This document shows, in pieces, positions 1 to 11,745 of a stretch of DNA of 64,000 nt (its first letter is position 1; every line of letters begins with the position of its first letter). Both the position numbers and the translations under genes were made by a program. The DNA comes from Mytilus galloprovincialis (Eukaryota; Mollusca; Bivalvia; Mytilida; Mytilidae): contig NC_134845.1 of NCBI RefSeq assembly GCF_965363235.1, positions 65,005,261 through 65,069,260 on the forward strand. The letters run 5' to 3'. The notes below the pieces were generated by a model, which had not been told where the DNA came from, searched no databases, and saw only the letters and a list, made by a program, of their open reading frames with translations.

Positions 1-499
1 GTATGAACAGCATATTTTAACCCAAGGAATTCCTCTTCCCAGCTCGGTAAATACGTCCTCTGTCTTTTAAGCTCTATTCTTTCTTCCTTTCTTTATACTC
101 TTCTTCGTCTTTTGTTTTTTTCTTTTCCCCAGATGTAGTGAAACCAAATTATGTTAAGTCCATGATTGTATCGAAGGGGTTTGTTTATAAAATGTCTGTC
201 TCAGTCAATATTGTTATTTTAATCTCAAAGCTGAGTTCCGTATCTTTAAAGCGCATCACTGATAAAGTTTCTCCACTGGAGGTTGTTCTAAATGATCGGA
301 GGAAGATTCAGTAGTAAGAGTGTCGATGACTGATTACGTTTACAGAATGTGTTTTTTCTATGCCGAAGTATATGACAATACAACAGTTTAAATTTATTAT
401 CGATTGATTTTGTAATCTTATAACAGGTCAAATTAAATAACATTTTTAAAACCTTATTGATTAACGAATTTCGTTTGATCATCAGAGTGGGATTTAAAT
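1..499. other. No gene seen
   Basis: AT-rich sequence with no splice-consistent exon, long frame or recognised repeat. Confidence 0.5.
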
Positions 500-616
500 T
501 ATTTTCTACAGATTATTTTACTTGTCCCATCGGACAAGCTCTACTGGGGTTTTACTTGTCCGCCCCTTTTTACCTCTGGTAGCGGACAATCGGACAAGCG
601 TTAATGTCGAGCCCTG
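500..616 (-). mobile_element. One end of a hAT-like element
   Basis: On the minus strand it begins CAGGGCTCGACATTAACG followed by runs of the word CTTGTCCG. CAGGG-type ends are usual for hAT transposons. The other end is not found nearby, so this is a truncated copy. Confidence 0.4.
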
Positions 617-619
617 TGC

Positions 620-1385
620 TGAATTCTCTTCTCCATGGCACCCATCTTTTTCGTAAAGCTTATAATAAAGTGTTTATTTCATAACTTTTCATGATTTTTT
701 GTAATATAATGTGTTTGTTTTTATTGTGTTCCTTTAAAATATAAAAAAAGTATTTGTATTTCTTAACTTATTATTCTAATTTCTTGTTGTTTTGTTTCGT
801 TCTATTACCAGTGCTATACTAGTCATCAAACTCAACGAGAATGTAACTGTCAAATTTGGAAACCATTTTGGAAATGGTGCTGCATGGTTTTCCTTATAAA
901 TTTTGAATTTTCTTATATATGTCAAGCCAGTTTCCAGAAAGTTAGAGAAATAATACACAAAAATCAATCATGAATATATATTGGTAACTGTCAATATTAT
1001 TAGAAATGCCTATATACAATATAATAAAATCTTTATTGTTTTTAAAATTGGAAAAACACGATGAGCCCTTCTCTCGGGCCACTCCTATTTATATGTAAGG
1101 TAAATTTTTTTTATATGAAATGAACGTAAAATGCTTTCAGAATGAACTCATACTAGATAATATACATTACTACAGTATATCTAAATAATTTTCCAATGTA
1201 CAAAATTAATTTCCATGGCATTTTGTCATCATGTATTCGGCGTAAAAGTAAGACAACAATTATATAGTGAAATAACAAACAAGTAAACTAAACATCGAAA
1301 TGACAGAGGTCATCTGGTTTGCAATTGTTATATAAAGCGTGAGGATAGCTAAGAATTCAGATAACCATAAACTGTTCATACATTG
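620..1385 (-). other. 3' flank of gene A, duplicated at gene B
   Basis: Blocks such as CTAGTCATC.AACTCAA, the AATAAAGAT box and ACTCGGGCC.CTC recur in order at 32285-33160 beside gene B. This shows that the duplicated unit extends past both stop codons. Confidence 0.65.
1032..1037 (-). promoter_or_regulatory. Probable polyadenylation signal of gene A
   Basis: AATAAA on the minus strand about 350 bases after the stop. The same hexamer sits in aligned sequence downstream of gene B, which supports it as the shared 3'-end signal. Confidence 0.55.
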
Positions 1386-4300
1386 TCATAAAAGGAGATA
1401 TATTGAACTATTTGGATCCGTGATATTTGCGTCACAAAGCTTTATAGTCTTTTCAAACATGTGACAAAGCTTAGTCTGTGAGGAAATAGAAAACATTTTA
1501 CAGTCAATTGTTCCCCCACATGCATTTGCACAGTCAACTTTCGCTTTCACACCATAACTGTGTAAAACTTCTGATTTCAACGGCTGACTTGAAATTGCTC
1601 TACCGTTGAACACTGTTCTAAACTGCTGAAAAGTTGGAACACTTATGACTTCTCCTACAATGAAAATCTGAGTTTGTCTATTGCTACATTATTCAACAAA
1701 CTTTACATAAACAACCAGGTTCAAAACCCCATTTTCTACAAATGTAAATGCCTGTACCAATTGCAAGTCAGGAATATGACAGTTGTTGTTTATTAATTTG
1801 ATGTTTTGTACCATTTGATTTTGCCGTGTGATGAGGAACTTTCCGCTTTGAATATTCCACGGAGATCAATATTTTTGTGATTTTACTTTTTGTGAGTTAG
1901 ATCTTGGAAGAATTATTTCAAATATTTTAAATATATTAATTCTCTCAGAAAAGTCAAAAGTCTTGTTTTTATGTAGGTTTGTTGAGGTTTTTGAAGACCA
2001 GATAAAAGCCATATAAAACTTTGTTATGATTAAAGAGGCCACGTGTCGATTTTTACGCAACAATATCCGACCACATCGTTAATGGTAGTTCCGATACCTC
2101 CTGTAAACAGAGTGTTCTTTTTAAAAAAGTAAGATTAATTCCCTCAATAAGTATATATCAATTGTTTAAGGCCACTAAACAGCGCCACTAAGTGTGGGAA
2201 TATCTCGTCATGTTGAAAACCGGTCCACTGTCGGTCTCTAGTCGTTTTCTGGTCTTTGTTCGCATAGTTGACAAATTCTCTGTTTCTATATGTCTATAAT
2301 TGTTTTAGGGAAATATCAATACTACAAGTAAGTTGGTTGCTAGCAGATGTTTGATAACTTCTGTCAAATATAATCACAAGTGTGATTTATACGATCACAT
2401 TTATACACATGTTGTCTGTTGACTTCTGTAATATTTTTTTTAACTTTATTTCAGATTTTCGTGTGGCAATGGAGAAACGCAGAGGGTTTCGAAAGTCAAA
2501 ATGATTACGAATTTAAAACATATTTAGTTAAATGTTCAGTACAAGATTAAACCTTACTGATACGATATATAGATAGCATATAGTCTCCGCCACACATTTG
2601 TGACCCGTTCCCATTACACGGTGTATCACATTCTGAATCGCTGACCTTATAACCTTTTGTATCTGAGTGTAGGTCATTATCACATTGGCACCATTGTCGA
2701 GACTGAAAAGGGCAATTAAGAAACGTTAAGAAGAATTTATCCTATGTGGTGAAAACTGTCAAACCGTCAAAAAATGTATTTTATAAGTAATTGCTTTATT
2801 TGTAACTAGTATATTAATGCTTCATTAGACATTTATTATATGATAAAATTGAGAATGGAAATGGGGAATGTGCCAAAGAGACAACAACCCGACCATAGAA
2901 AAAAACAACAGCAGAAGGTCACCAACAGGTCTTCAATGTAGCGAGAAATTCCCCCACCCGGATGCGTTTTGGGTTTGATCAGCTCTGCTATGTGTGATCG
3001 ACATGATTGACATAATTTAGGTCGTAAGTTTGCTCGTTTGCATTTTGTCATTTCGAAGCCTTTTAAAGTTGACTATGTGGTATGGGAACTTTGCTCGATT
3101 TTGAAGCCATACAGTGACCTATATATGTTACATGTGTTACTTTCTGTCTCATTTGGTCTCTTGGGAAAAGTATCCTTGGCAATCATACTTTATCTATTTA
3201 TTTTATATTTATTGTTGTGAACTAAAGGCACATTTGGTGGAATAAAATTGGCATCTTCAATGTTTTTTTTATTATTTCTATCGGGTCTCTACATCTTATG
3301 GGTGTCTGGTTCACATAATTGTTCTGTTTGATGCTCCTTTTTTTTATTTGTCCACTGTTGTAACTGATTTCTATTTTCATGAATCGAAAATATCACTCGA
3401 ATCTATGTTTATAATGCTCAGTTAAAACACATCTCCTCATGAAATACGCTCCTACCGAATGAGATAATATTTGATCTATATTAGTTTTTATGTGTTTTGG
3501 TGTGATTGCAAATGAAGCAATCATAGGTCACTTTGCATGCTTCAATAATGAGCATAATCCATATCGTGAACCAATTCAAACGATGACCCAATGATGGCCT
3601 CACTTTTACTTTTGGGTAATGAAAATACATTATTTGTTTTTTTATATTTGTATGCAGAGTGATTTTTAGTCTTTAATGAAAACTTATCTACTTTATTTAT
3701 ATAATATCGTCAAAATTATGTATGTGACCAATAGTAATGGAACCAGTTTAATGCGATACTCATTATGGATAATCACGACTTATAACTTGTAACGTCACGG
3801 TACCCAAATTGCACCGAGTATCCAAATTGCACCTATTTAGTAAAAGGAGCAGCGGAAATCACGTTTTATTAGACATGTTAGAGAAGAAACAACTATTATT
3901 TCTATAATTTTCATTATGCACGCCTCTTAACACAATTTAATATATTAAAATATGCACAAAACGTTCATAGTATACATACACAGATGACGAATAACTGCAA
4001 AAGGTAATATACAAAACGTCACCATGCGATGTTTATCAAAACATCATCTTAAAAAAAAAAATAGAAAACAAAGATTGTAACAAGCCTCCATATCTTAAGA
4101 AAGGAAACATAGACATAGATGTTATAAATATTTGCAGAAATACAACAAATTATCCGAATTTATTTCTTCAGGCTGCAAATCTAAGCATTTAATTTTGGTA
4201 CTCCTTTTTTTCTGAATCATGGATCGTTTGGAGGTCTATTCAAACCTAATTTTGATTCAGTATACATGTATATCAAATATTCAATTGTTGGAAACTTATA

Positions 4301-7300
4301 GTGAATAATGATACATCTACAAAAAAAAACAATAACAGATTGGAAACTTTTGTCTGGATCATAAATAAACATAGGTGAAAAAAGGTCCAAAATAGTTGCA
4401 ATTTGGGTATCCTTACGCTATACATGTAATACTTAAGTACTTTTTTTGCAGATGGAACACAAATCAAAAGGCAATTCTAAAGGGGGAAGTGTGAGAGACA
4501 GTTAATAGCGGTCATGTACCTGTTTTTATCATTGAAATACATTATAACTAATTATATCAGATATATTTTAAATGTGTCATATATATAAGGGGAACTATTA
4601 TTTGTAATTGGTTTTTCTATTTAAAATTGAACGACGATAAAATTGGTTAAATTTTAAATAGAAAAACCTTTTCATCAAAACTTCATAAATAATAAATAGA
4701 AAATATAAGTCAAGGGCCTTGCTGCGTTCATCAAAAATAGAAAAAAGACACCTACAAATGTCCTAGAAAATGAAATGTAGTTATCTTCCTTTTGTTAACA
4801 AAAATTAAGTTTTTATGAAAGTTTTAAAAACATATTCGATACTTAAGGAGGCTCGAGGGTGTAAAAATTTCAGAAAAAATTCAAACATTTGTTTTTCATT
4901 ACAAATTTTATTTCTTTCCTTTTGTAGTTGTTACTTTATCATATGGTACAACAATCATTCAAAACAATCAATTCGTGTTGGCCCCAGATAACTTTCAAAA
5001 TGTATACATCATTGAAAAAGTTCCAAATTATCTCCCTTTGGTGGAAAAATGCCATTTTTTGGCTCTAAAATTGAAATATCTTTTTCAACTCATCGGTGAC
5101 CTATCTTTTTTAATATAATTTCCATATAAGCTGTACTTAAACTAAATTATTGTAAAATTTTAGCGATTTCTGTAATAAATTTCTTATTTTTATTTCGATA
5201 TTACCTTTATTTCTCATATTACTTCAACAGAAAAAAAACGCCTTTACAAAAATGTATGCTTCTTTCGAAGGCAAATTGTGAGCGCAAATGAACGGTGACC
5301 CCACTTTTTTATTTTATTTTTCTATTAACTATAAGATAAAGTTCATTTATAGAAAAATATAGAGAAATCCTATATAAATGATTTAGACCCGCGAACCCCC
5401 TTATTGTTTTGGTAGTTTTATCTTCAAGTTTTAGATGATCAGGTGTACATGTGTATTGAGTTATACTTGGTTACATCTGTTAAAGTTATTTTAGATCGTG
5501 CCTACACGGGATGATAAACAAAGACCACTAATCTCCGGAAAGTATACCCATGAATTGTTAAAAGATTATCAAATAGCATACAAGTGCAGTCACGGCATTT
5601 CTTTAATACCACCTCCAATCAAAATCATAGAATCATTCCATGAATTTAAAACATTGATAGTATGAAATTCACGTAACACTTACCATCAGTCCGGCATATT
5701 TAAACCCATCATCTGCACATCCAAGTAAACAGAAGTCTACAGTCAAATTTATAAAATGTCTGTCTCCATATGTATAAGGAAAAATTCCGTTTTCTTCAAA
5801 ACAACCTATGTAATCTGCATGTCCTGAAAAAAAAAACGGTCATATATAGTAAATCAGGTACTTTTCGAATAGAATATCAGATGCTTTAAGTAAATAAAAT
5901 AGAAATAGGAGGCTGGAGAAAACTTAAGATAATAATGATATGGAATTCTTAACAAATGAAAAATACAGTATATAAATAAAGGCAACAGTTGTATACCATT
6001 TGGAAATTAGTATGGCGTTCATTATCACTGGACTAGTATATATTTGTTTAGGGGCCAGCTGAAGGACACCTCCGGGTGCGGGAATTTCTCGCTACATTGA
6101 AGACCTGTTGGTGACCCTCTGCTGTTGTTTTTTATTTGGTCGGGTTGTTGTCTCTTTGACACATTCCCCATTTCCATTCTCAATTTCATTGTTCAAAAGT
6201 CATAAAACGATTGAGAAAAATACAAAAAAAAATCCGGGTTACAAACTAAAACTGAGGGAAACACATCAAGTATCAGAGGAAAACAACTAAACAACAGAAA
6301 CAATAAAGTACAGTGACTATATACAATCATTAATACCGAAAAATCAAAATCAAAACTAGAACTGACTAGTGCATATTGAGGATTTAAAAATCGGTTTTCT
6401 TTCGTATTTCCCTATCACCCAATCATTTTTAAATCTTTGTTCATGGAGTCGGGAAAAAATTGCATCAAATTCACATAATGATAAAAATTAGGTACATTGT
6501 TTAAGGCAACCAGGTGAGCTTGTCAAATTGTATTACTCTCTAAAATTTAAATAAGTATATAACTCACTCAAACTTACCTAGAGCAGAGTATGAACACTGG
6601 AATAAATAGAGAAAGAAAATTTAAAATTAATTATTTTTCTAATAAGCATTTTTATTTGTGTATTAAAGGCACGTCACATAAATACATCTATCTATCATAT
6701 TTATAGGGACAAATCAATTTGCATATCTGCATATGAATAACATTTAACTTTTAAAATATCCAAAAAGTTGGACTAGGAACTATTACTGACTGATAATCCA
6801 CCCGTTTTCGAACACCTTGAAATTGATAAGTGCTAGATATAAAACGTGGATCTGAGGGTTGAACAATGTTTAAAACACACTAACAGACACAATTATTTAA
6901 TTGTCCTAAAAAACATTTCTCTCTTTGATACGAAATTGGACCAAACATACTTTCATATTAAAACATTTAATAACATGAGTAAGTTTTTATAAAACCTTCA
7001 AGAATCGGTTAATTTTCGTTAAAATTTGATAAGACACTTAGTATTCTGAAAACAACATTTTACACTATTGTTCGTGTTATTTTCATTTTCATTCTCTCGC
7101 TTACGCTTTTAAACGTATACTCAGTATCATGCATATCCACAAGTTCGACTGTGGTGTGTAACCAACGCAGTTGAACTCCTGTAAGGCACAACACCAAAAT
7201 TCAGTCTTATGGTGGTTCGGTCTCGTCACATGGCCTTTATTTAAGATCAAAGACTCGGACCGGCGAAATGAAGAAACGAAGTACCGATGTATCATGTATA

Positions 7301-7512
7301 GGTGTATAAGACGTTGGTCCATCAGCATTTTATTCATTCAACTTTCTTCATTTGATTATCACTTTGTTTTAGCTTCATTTTTTAATTTTCAGTATGTTTT
7401 TTTTTTTGGGGGGGGGGGGGTAAATCACTTTTGCCTACCTGCATATAACTGTTTTCAAATTGAAAAATCAAGATCAATAGTTCAAGAAGTATATACATGA
7501 CACATTCAACAC
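1386..7512 (-). CDS. WSC + PAN/apple domain secreted protein, gene A (5 coding exons)
   Basis: Exons in transcript order: 7512-7439 (ATG at 7498), 6596-6578 (19-nt microexon), 5823-5684, 2702-2558, 1654-1386 (stop). All junctions are GT-AG and coding lengths 60+19+140+145+269 give 210 residues. Residues 1-20 are a hydrophobic signal peptide (MYILLELLILIFQ...). Residues about 28-121 form a WSC domain split over two exons: YIGCF (31-35), a Cys pair with ADDGF, YAG, WCQC (77-80), SDSEC, QMCGG and LSIYRI. Residues about 123-210 look like a PAN/apple domain with Cys 163, 167, 173, 185 and 195. WSC domains bind carbohydrate in other proteins, so an extracellular glycan-binding role is inferred, not shown. 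A poly-pyrimidine-AG 14 nt before the ATG suggests an upstream 5'-UTR exon. Gene B is its paralogue. Confidence 0.85.
1735..1890 (+). repeat. Dispersed repeat family S4
   Basis: Starts ATGCCTGTACC.A..CAAGTC, holds GACAGTTGTTGT and GCCGTGTGATGAGGA, and ends TATTTTTGTGATTTTAC. Sister copies are at 16670-16810, 22495-22645 and 36260-36415. SINE-like; it lies in the last intron of gene A. Confidence 0.6.
2840..2970 (-). repeat. SINE-like family S1 copy
   Basis: Minus strand reads GTGGGGGAATTTCTCGC, GAAGACCTGTTGGTGACC, GTTGTCTCTTTG and a GACATTCCCC-like end. It sits in a gene A intron. Sister copies are at 6049-6190 and 34147-34290. Confidence 0.65.
3065..3215 (+). repeat. SINE-like family S2 copy
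   Basis: Contains GTATGGGAACTTTGCTC, ACAGTGACCTATA, TCATTTGGTCTCTTGG and GGCAATCATAC. The same order of words is found at 34945-35075 and 53930-54030 and, inverted, at 21735-21850. Confidence 0.6.
4610..4668. repeat. Perfect 19-bp hairpin
   Basis: GGTTTTTCTATTTAAAATT at 4610-4628 is matched exactly by its reverse complement at 4650-4668, with a 21-base loop. Confidence 0.7.
4847..5400. mobile_element. 554-bp inverted-repeat element in gene A intron
   Basis: Left end TTAA then GGAGGCTCGAGGGTG; right end GACCCGCGAACCCCC then TTAT. The ends are imperfect inverted repeats and the flanks differ at one base, consistent with a TTAA target duplication. No coding remnant is seen. The corresponding stretch of gene B (near 35170) lacks it. 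Confidence 0.6.
5960..6350 (+). repeat. Family S6 repeat split by an S1 SINE
   Basis: An S6 repeat (AAAGGCAACAGTTGTATACC ... GTTCAAAAGTCATAAAACG ... ACTAAAACTGAGGGAAAC) is interrupted at about 6000-6190 by an S1 copy with TGCGGGAATTTCTCGC, GGTTGTTGTCTCTTTGACAC and a CATTCCCCATTTCCATTCTC tail. Confidence 0.65.
6578..6596 (-). CDS. 19-nt microexon of gene A
   Basis: TGTTCATACTCTGCTCTAG lies between ...TTTATTCCAG and GTAAGTTT. It joins a phase-0 signal-peptide exon to a WSC exon that starts with the last two bases of a Gly codon, giving CSYSALG. Gene B has the same 19-nt unit in the same phase (36503-36521). Confidence 0.85.
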
Positions 7513-9516
7513 CTAAAAGAAAAAAAAATAGTGTTTAATATAAGTATCAACCGTTCCATGATTAATTGCCGACAACAAAACTTGATTGCATTGCTATTAA
7601 ATATACCTTATTTTATATCTGATTACAGATGTGAGCATTCAAAAGAAAAAAGGCTGAAAATACAGTTTCTGAGGAGGTTTATAACCTTTGATTGCACATT
7701 TATAAACAAGTATATTTAATTTTTCCGTTTGGATTTTATCCTGCTATAAAACAAATGATTAACAAATTGATTTATTTTATCTAACGTACTAAGTTCTAAC
7801 CTAGTGATAATAATTAGTCTTATGTGTTCACGACTTCCTATTTAATGCAAACATGATACCAAAAGATGGAATTGTATGTAATGGAGGTTAATCAAAATGA
7901 AAATAAAAGTCCAGGAATTTTGTTCGACCGATGCACTGTTTATTAATCAGAAACATTTAAACCAAAATATTCAAAAGTACAGGTTTTATTCGTTCTTTAA
8001 CATTTCAAACTCCGCATGGCTGATAGGGACCAACAAAATATCTTCATTAAAAGGGTATTAGTAATTAAAAGAAAGATATTTTAAAGAAACAAAAATATTA
8101 CTGACTGTTATTTTAAACGCACAAGTTGCTTAAAATTATATATATATTATGTAAATTAGTGATTTATTTTTCTTTATGTAACCATTATAGACATTGACTT
8201 TATCTATCCCACTGGTTTAACTGATAGTTTCTACGCATTATTTAAATGAACTAGAAATACCAGGTTTAACTTTGTAGTATTATCTTCTTTTAAGTATATA
8301 TTTCCACTTTTCTGTGGAAAAACCTATTGAATGTCTTCTTCTTAATATATTTTTTTTCTTCTTCCGCCACTGTTATATGTTGCATGATGTCGCATAGATA
8401 TTTGGTTTCTGATATCGAACAGTTTATGCGCCTATGAAATTGACCCTGCTTAATAGACTACTTTTCCTTGTAAGAGTTATCTCCCCGAACAGTGTTTTCC
8501 TTGCGATTGCATCTCTTCCGTAACAGTATCAGAAAGCGACAAATTTATTTTAACAAATTGGTCATTATATCTTCAGGATGTTTTTTCCTGTTTTGACCGA
8601 AGCGATACGCAAACTCCATATGAGAGTTATTTCCCCTTTCTGTATTTGACATAAGCGATATATAAATGCATAGCTTGAATAATAAATGATAGAGACCTAA
8701 GGTATATTGATTTGAGGTCCTTTGTTCATTTAAATGAAATTGAGGCCAAGGTCAAAGATCAAGGTCATATTATTAATTTTGACTTTTCCTTGTGATTTGA
8801 TCTTAAATACATATAAAAGAACAAATACAAAATGTTAACGTTTGGCTTCTTGTGTTTCAAATATGATACATTTGGTCTGAAACAATCCAATGGCATCTTA
8901 TACATGTTATAGGAGTAACTGGTGTTGTCCCTGAAATGATAAAATTAAGGTTAATCAAACATTACTCCAACTTGGTACATGATAAACAATGATAAAGTCA
9001 TAAGGTCTTTTGCAACATGTTAGTTGGCATGTGACCTTGAAAAATATCAACCGGAAGGGACCTTTAAAAACAAAAGAAGTAGCCATTTGTGCAAACTTCA
9101 TTAAAAATACCAAAAACTGTAATAGCAAACACATGTATTCACCTATCAATAGAGACAGGAAATGACCTGCAATAACATTTTTATAAACCGAAAGTTGACA
9201 TTTATCTCCCTTGTTTCTTGAAAAAAATATTTAGAAACAAGATATTTATTGAATCAGAACGAATAAACTTATGCTAGGACGCTTATAGTTACTTACTTAA
9301 TAATCGAATAAATTGGAAGTGGCTTCTCCTCATTGATATAGAAAATTGATGTGGAAAGACCTGCAATTGTTCTTTGGACAACTGGTTTTTAATTGTCTAC
9401 TTAAATTTGTTTAAAACTACTTTTCATATTCGCTTGAAATTTCATTTTCTTGCTGTAACATTTATTAAAAGTCTTCACATAAATAAAATAATACTTAATC
9501 TCATAATGTAATACCG
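7513..9516. other. Intergenic stretch, no gene seen
   Basis: AT-rich, about 2 kb, upstream of gene A. No exon-like frame. The phrase GAGGCCAAGGTCAAAGATCA near 8740 has a repeat-like look but only one copy is seen here. Confidence 0.45.
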
Positions 9517-10144
9517 CAGTCCCACTAGCATGACTAGGCCACGATCGCACTACGATCTGTTAAAAAAATGCAAATTTTGATGATTGTAGTACGATCGTGT
9601 AGATCGTAGTAAGGTCGAATCTCGGTCGTGGTGAGGTGTTCAAGATCGTGATGAACGTGGTCAACTTTGAACATGTTAAAAACAATCGTGGTGCGGTCGT
9701 CGCGAAATCAGGTCGTAGTAGAAGCGTAGTGAGAGCACACTAAGGTCTTAGTAAGATCGCAAAGGTCGATGTACCATCGTAGCGAGAGCGTAGCGAAAGC
9801 GTGATTCTATTCGGAGAAACTGCGCTACGATCTCACATCGACATTATTACGACCTTACTACGATCGTCACGTTCTCACCGCGACCCAACTTCGCTTCCTC
9901 TACGACTATACCACGTTTACACCACGCTGTTCAAGACCGTAATACGATTCTAGTACGCCCTTGCCGTCCTCATAACGCTCTTCTTACGACCTGACTACGT
10001 TCATACTACGACCACCATTCTCATTGTCATTTTCACATACAATATATTAAATCTCTTCTGGTTTTCTTGTTTGTCTGTATGTAATTAGGACTTTTTTCTC
10101 CAACGGCTCAACCATGCTTCTCGGTTTTTTTTAGATTACAACAT

Positions 10145-10320
10145 TGGTTTTCCCGTTTGAATGGTTTTACACTGGGCCCTTTATGGCTTGCTGTTCGATG
10201 TGAGCCAATGCTCCGTTTTGAAAGCTGTACCTTGACCTATAATGGTTTACTTTTATAAATTGTTACTTGGATGGAGAGTTGTCTCATTGGCACTCATACA
10301 ACATATTCCTATATCTATTG
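10145..10320 (+). repeat. Dispersed repeat family S3
   Basis: Words in order: TTTCCCGTTTGAATGGTTTT, GGCTTGCTGTTCG, GTGAGCCAATGCTCCG, ACCTATAATGGTTTAC, GGAGAGTTGTCTCATTGGCA. Same order at 52425-52625 and 57215-57410; inverted at 20865-21160 and 45868-46180. Confidence 0.65.
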
Positions 10321-10524
10321 ACACATCTGTGTCACCTCTGCTATCGTTCACTAAATTATCGTCATTTGAGCTGAATGAACCAGCAAAAGGTTATAATTTA
10401 GGTTGGATTGGTCGGTCCGACATCTCTGTTTAATCAGGATTCGTTACTATGATAGCTCCCTCTACCTCTTCATCAACCCCTACCACCACGCCCACGTCTT
10501 TTAAAAGATTTTGGTGGCATAATT

Positions 10525-10910
10525 AAATGCAACAGTAGTATACCGCTGTTCAAAAATCAATAAATCGATAGAGAAAAAACCAATCCGGGTTACAAACTAA
10601 AACTGAGGAAAACGTATCAAATATAAGAGAACTACTGAACAACAGAGACACAACTCCGAAATTTAACACACACAGAAACTAACTATAATGTAACAATGGC
10701 CATTTTCCTGACTTGGTACAGGGCTTATATGAAAAAATGGTTGGTTGAACCTGGTTTTGTGGCATGCCAAACCTCTCACCTTAATGGCAGTGTTAATTAT
10801 AACATTAAAATGACAACATTACATGACAGGGTTACAATAAATAAACAGATAAATGGGAGAAAATATAGGACAGAGAAACAAACGAATAATAGCCATTAAA
10901 ACATGCAAAA
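10525..10910 (+). repeat. Dispersed repeat family S6
   Basis: Contains AACAGTAGTATACCGCTGTT, GGGTTACAAACTAAAACTGA, CACACACAGAAAC and AAAATGACAACATTACATGA. Parts recur at 15610-15850, 62445-62610 and 63090-63240. Confidence 0.6.
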
Positions 10911-10929
10911 GGTAACAGGTTAAAAAATA

Positions 10930-11095
10930 TTTTATACGCCAGACGCGTGCTACGTCCACACAAAACTATGTTCAGATATTAAAAGTTGGAAAAGCCATAA
11001 CCACTAAAAAGGTGAGGATCTCAGAGAACCAAAAGTTCCAAAAAGTTGTGAAGCCAGGGTTATCTAGGGTTTTGCAAACAGTAAATTTTATAAAA
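10930..11095 (+). repeat. Dispersed repeat family S5
   Basis: Begins ATACGCCAGACGCG and ends GCAAACAGTAAATTTTATA. A longer copy is at 20064-20285, and a fragment in the other orientation is at 18585-18615. Confidence 0.55.
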
Positions 11096-11149
11096 TGACT
11101 ATATACATGATTAAACTGAAGTGGTGACTAGCTATAGAATAAAAACGAA

Positions 11150-11745
11150 TACATTACATCACAGTCCTGTTAACCATAGTCAATGCAACGCCAAAAGTGA
11201 CGTCACATTTAAATTTCTTAAACGTGTTCCGAAAATTAAGAAAGAATTTGGATGAAATTCAAGGTTAGATTTGTATGACGTATCTAACTTATATTAATAA
11301 CAGTGAAACTTATAATACTAATTGATATTTAATGGTAGTAGTAATTAGATAATTAATTGTATTATCTAGCTTTGTGAGTGTTTCTTCTGATCATACTGCA
11401 AACCAAATATATTGTAAATTTCGTTGATCCAAAATTAAATCTACCAAATGAACTGGATGAGTTGTTATCCCTAACACAACACACGAAAACAACAGAACAA
11501 AATACGACTGACAACTACAAACGTATTTTTAAGACATTTAACAAAATCCGATGACAACAACAAACACAACATCAGAACCCAACAAATTAATTTGGGATGG
11601 AAAAGTAACGTGCCACGTCTTAAAGCAATACGAATGCACACGCATCAAAACAGTCACATTCGGGAATAAGTCACGTTCGGTAATAAAAAGATCAGACGAC
11701 GTATTGACAAACCACAATCTAACACGTGGTAAAAATGTTCATAGT
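11150..11745 (+). repeat. About 500-bp repeat shared with 61965-62450
   Basis: Starts TGACGTCACATTT and holds TAGTAATTAGAT, TTGTATTATCTAGCT, GACATTTAACAAAATCCGATGA-type sequence and GTCACGTTCGGTAAT. The same landmarks in the same order occur at 61965-62450, so both are copies of one element. Confidence 0.65.

Noticed and set aside
7131..7205. Possible minus-strand exon EFNCVGYTPQSNLW after a TTACAG
   Set aside because: Looks faintly apple-like, but adding it breaks the phase of gene A and gene B has no counterpart.
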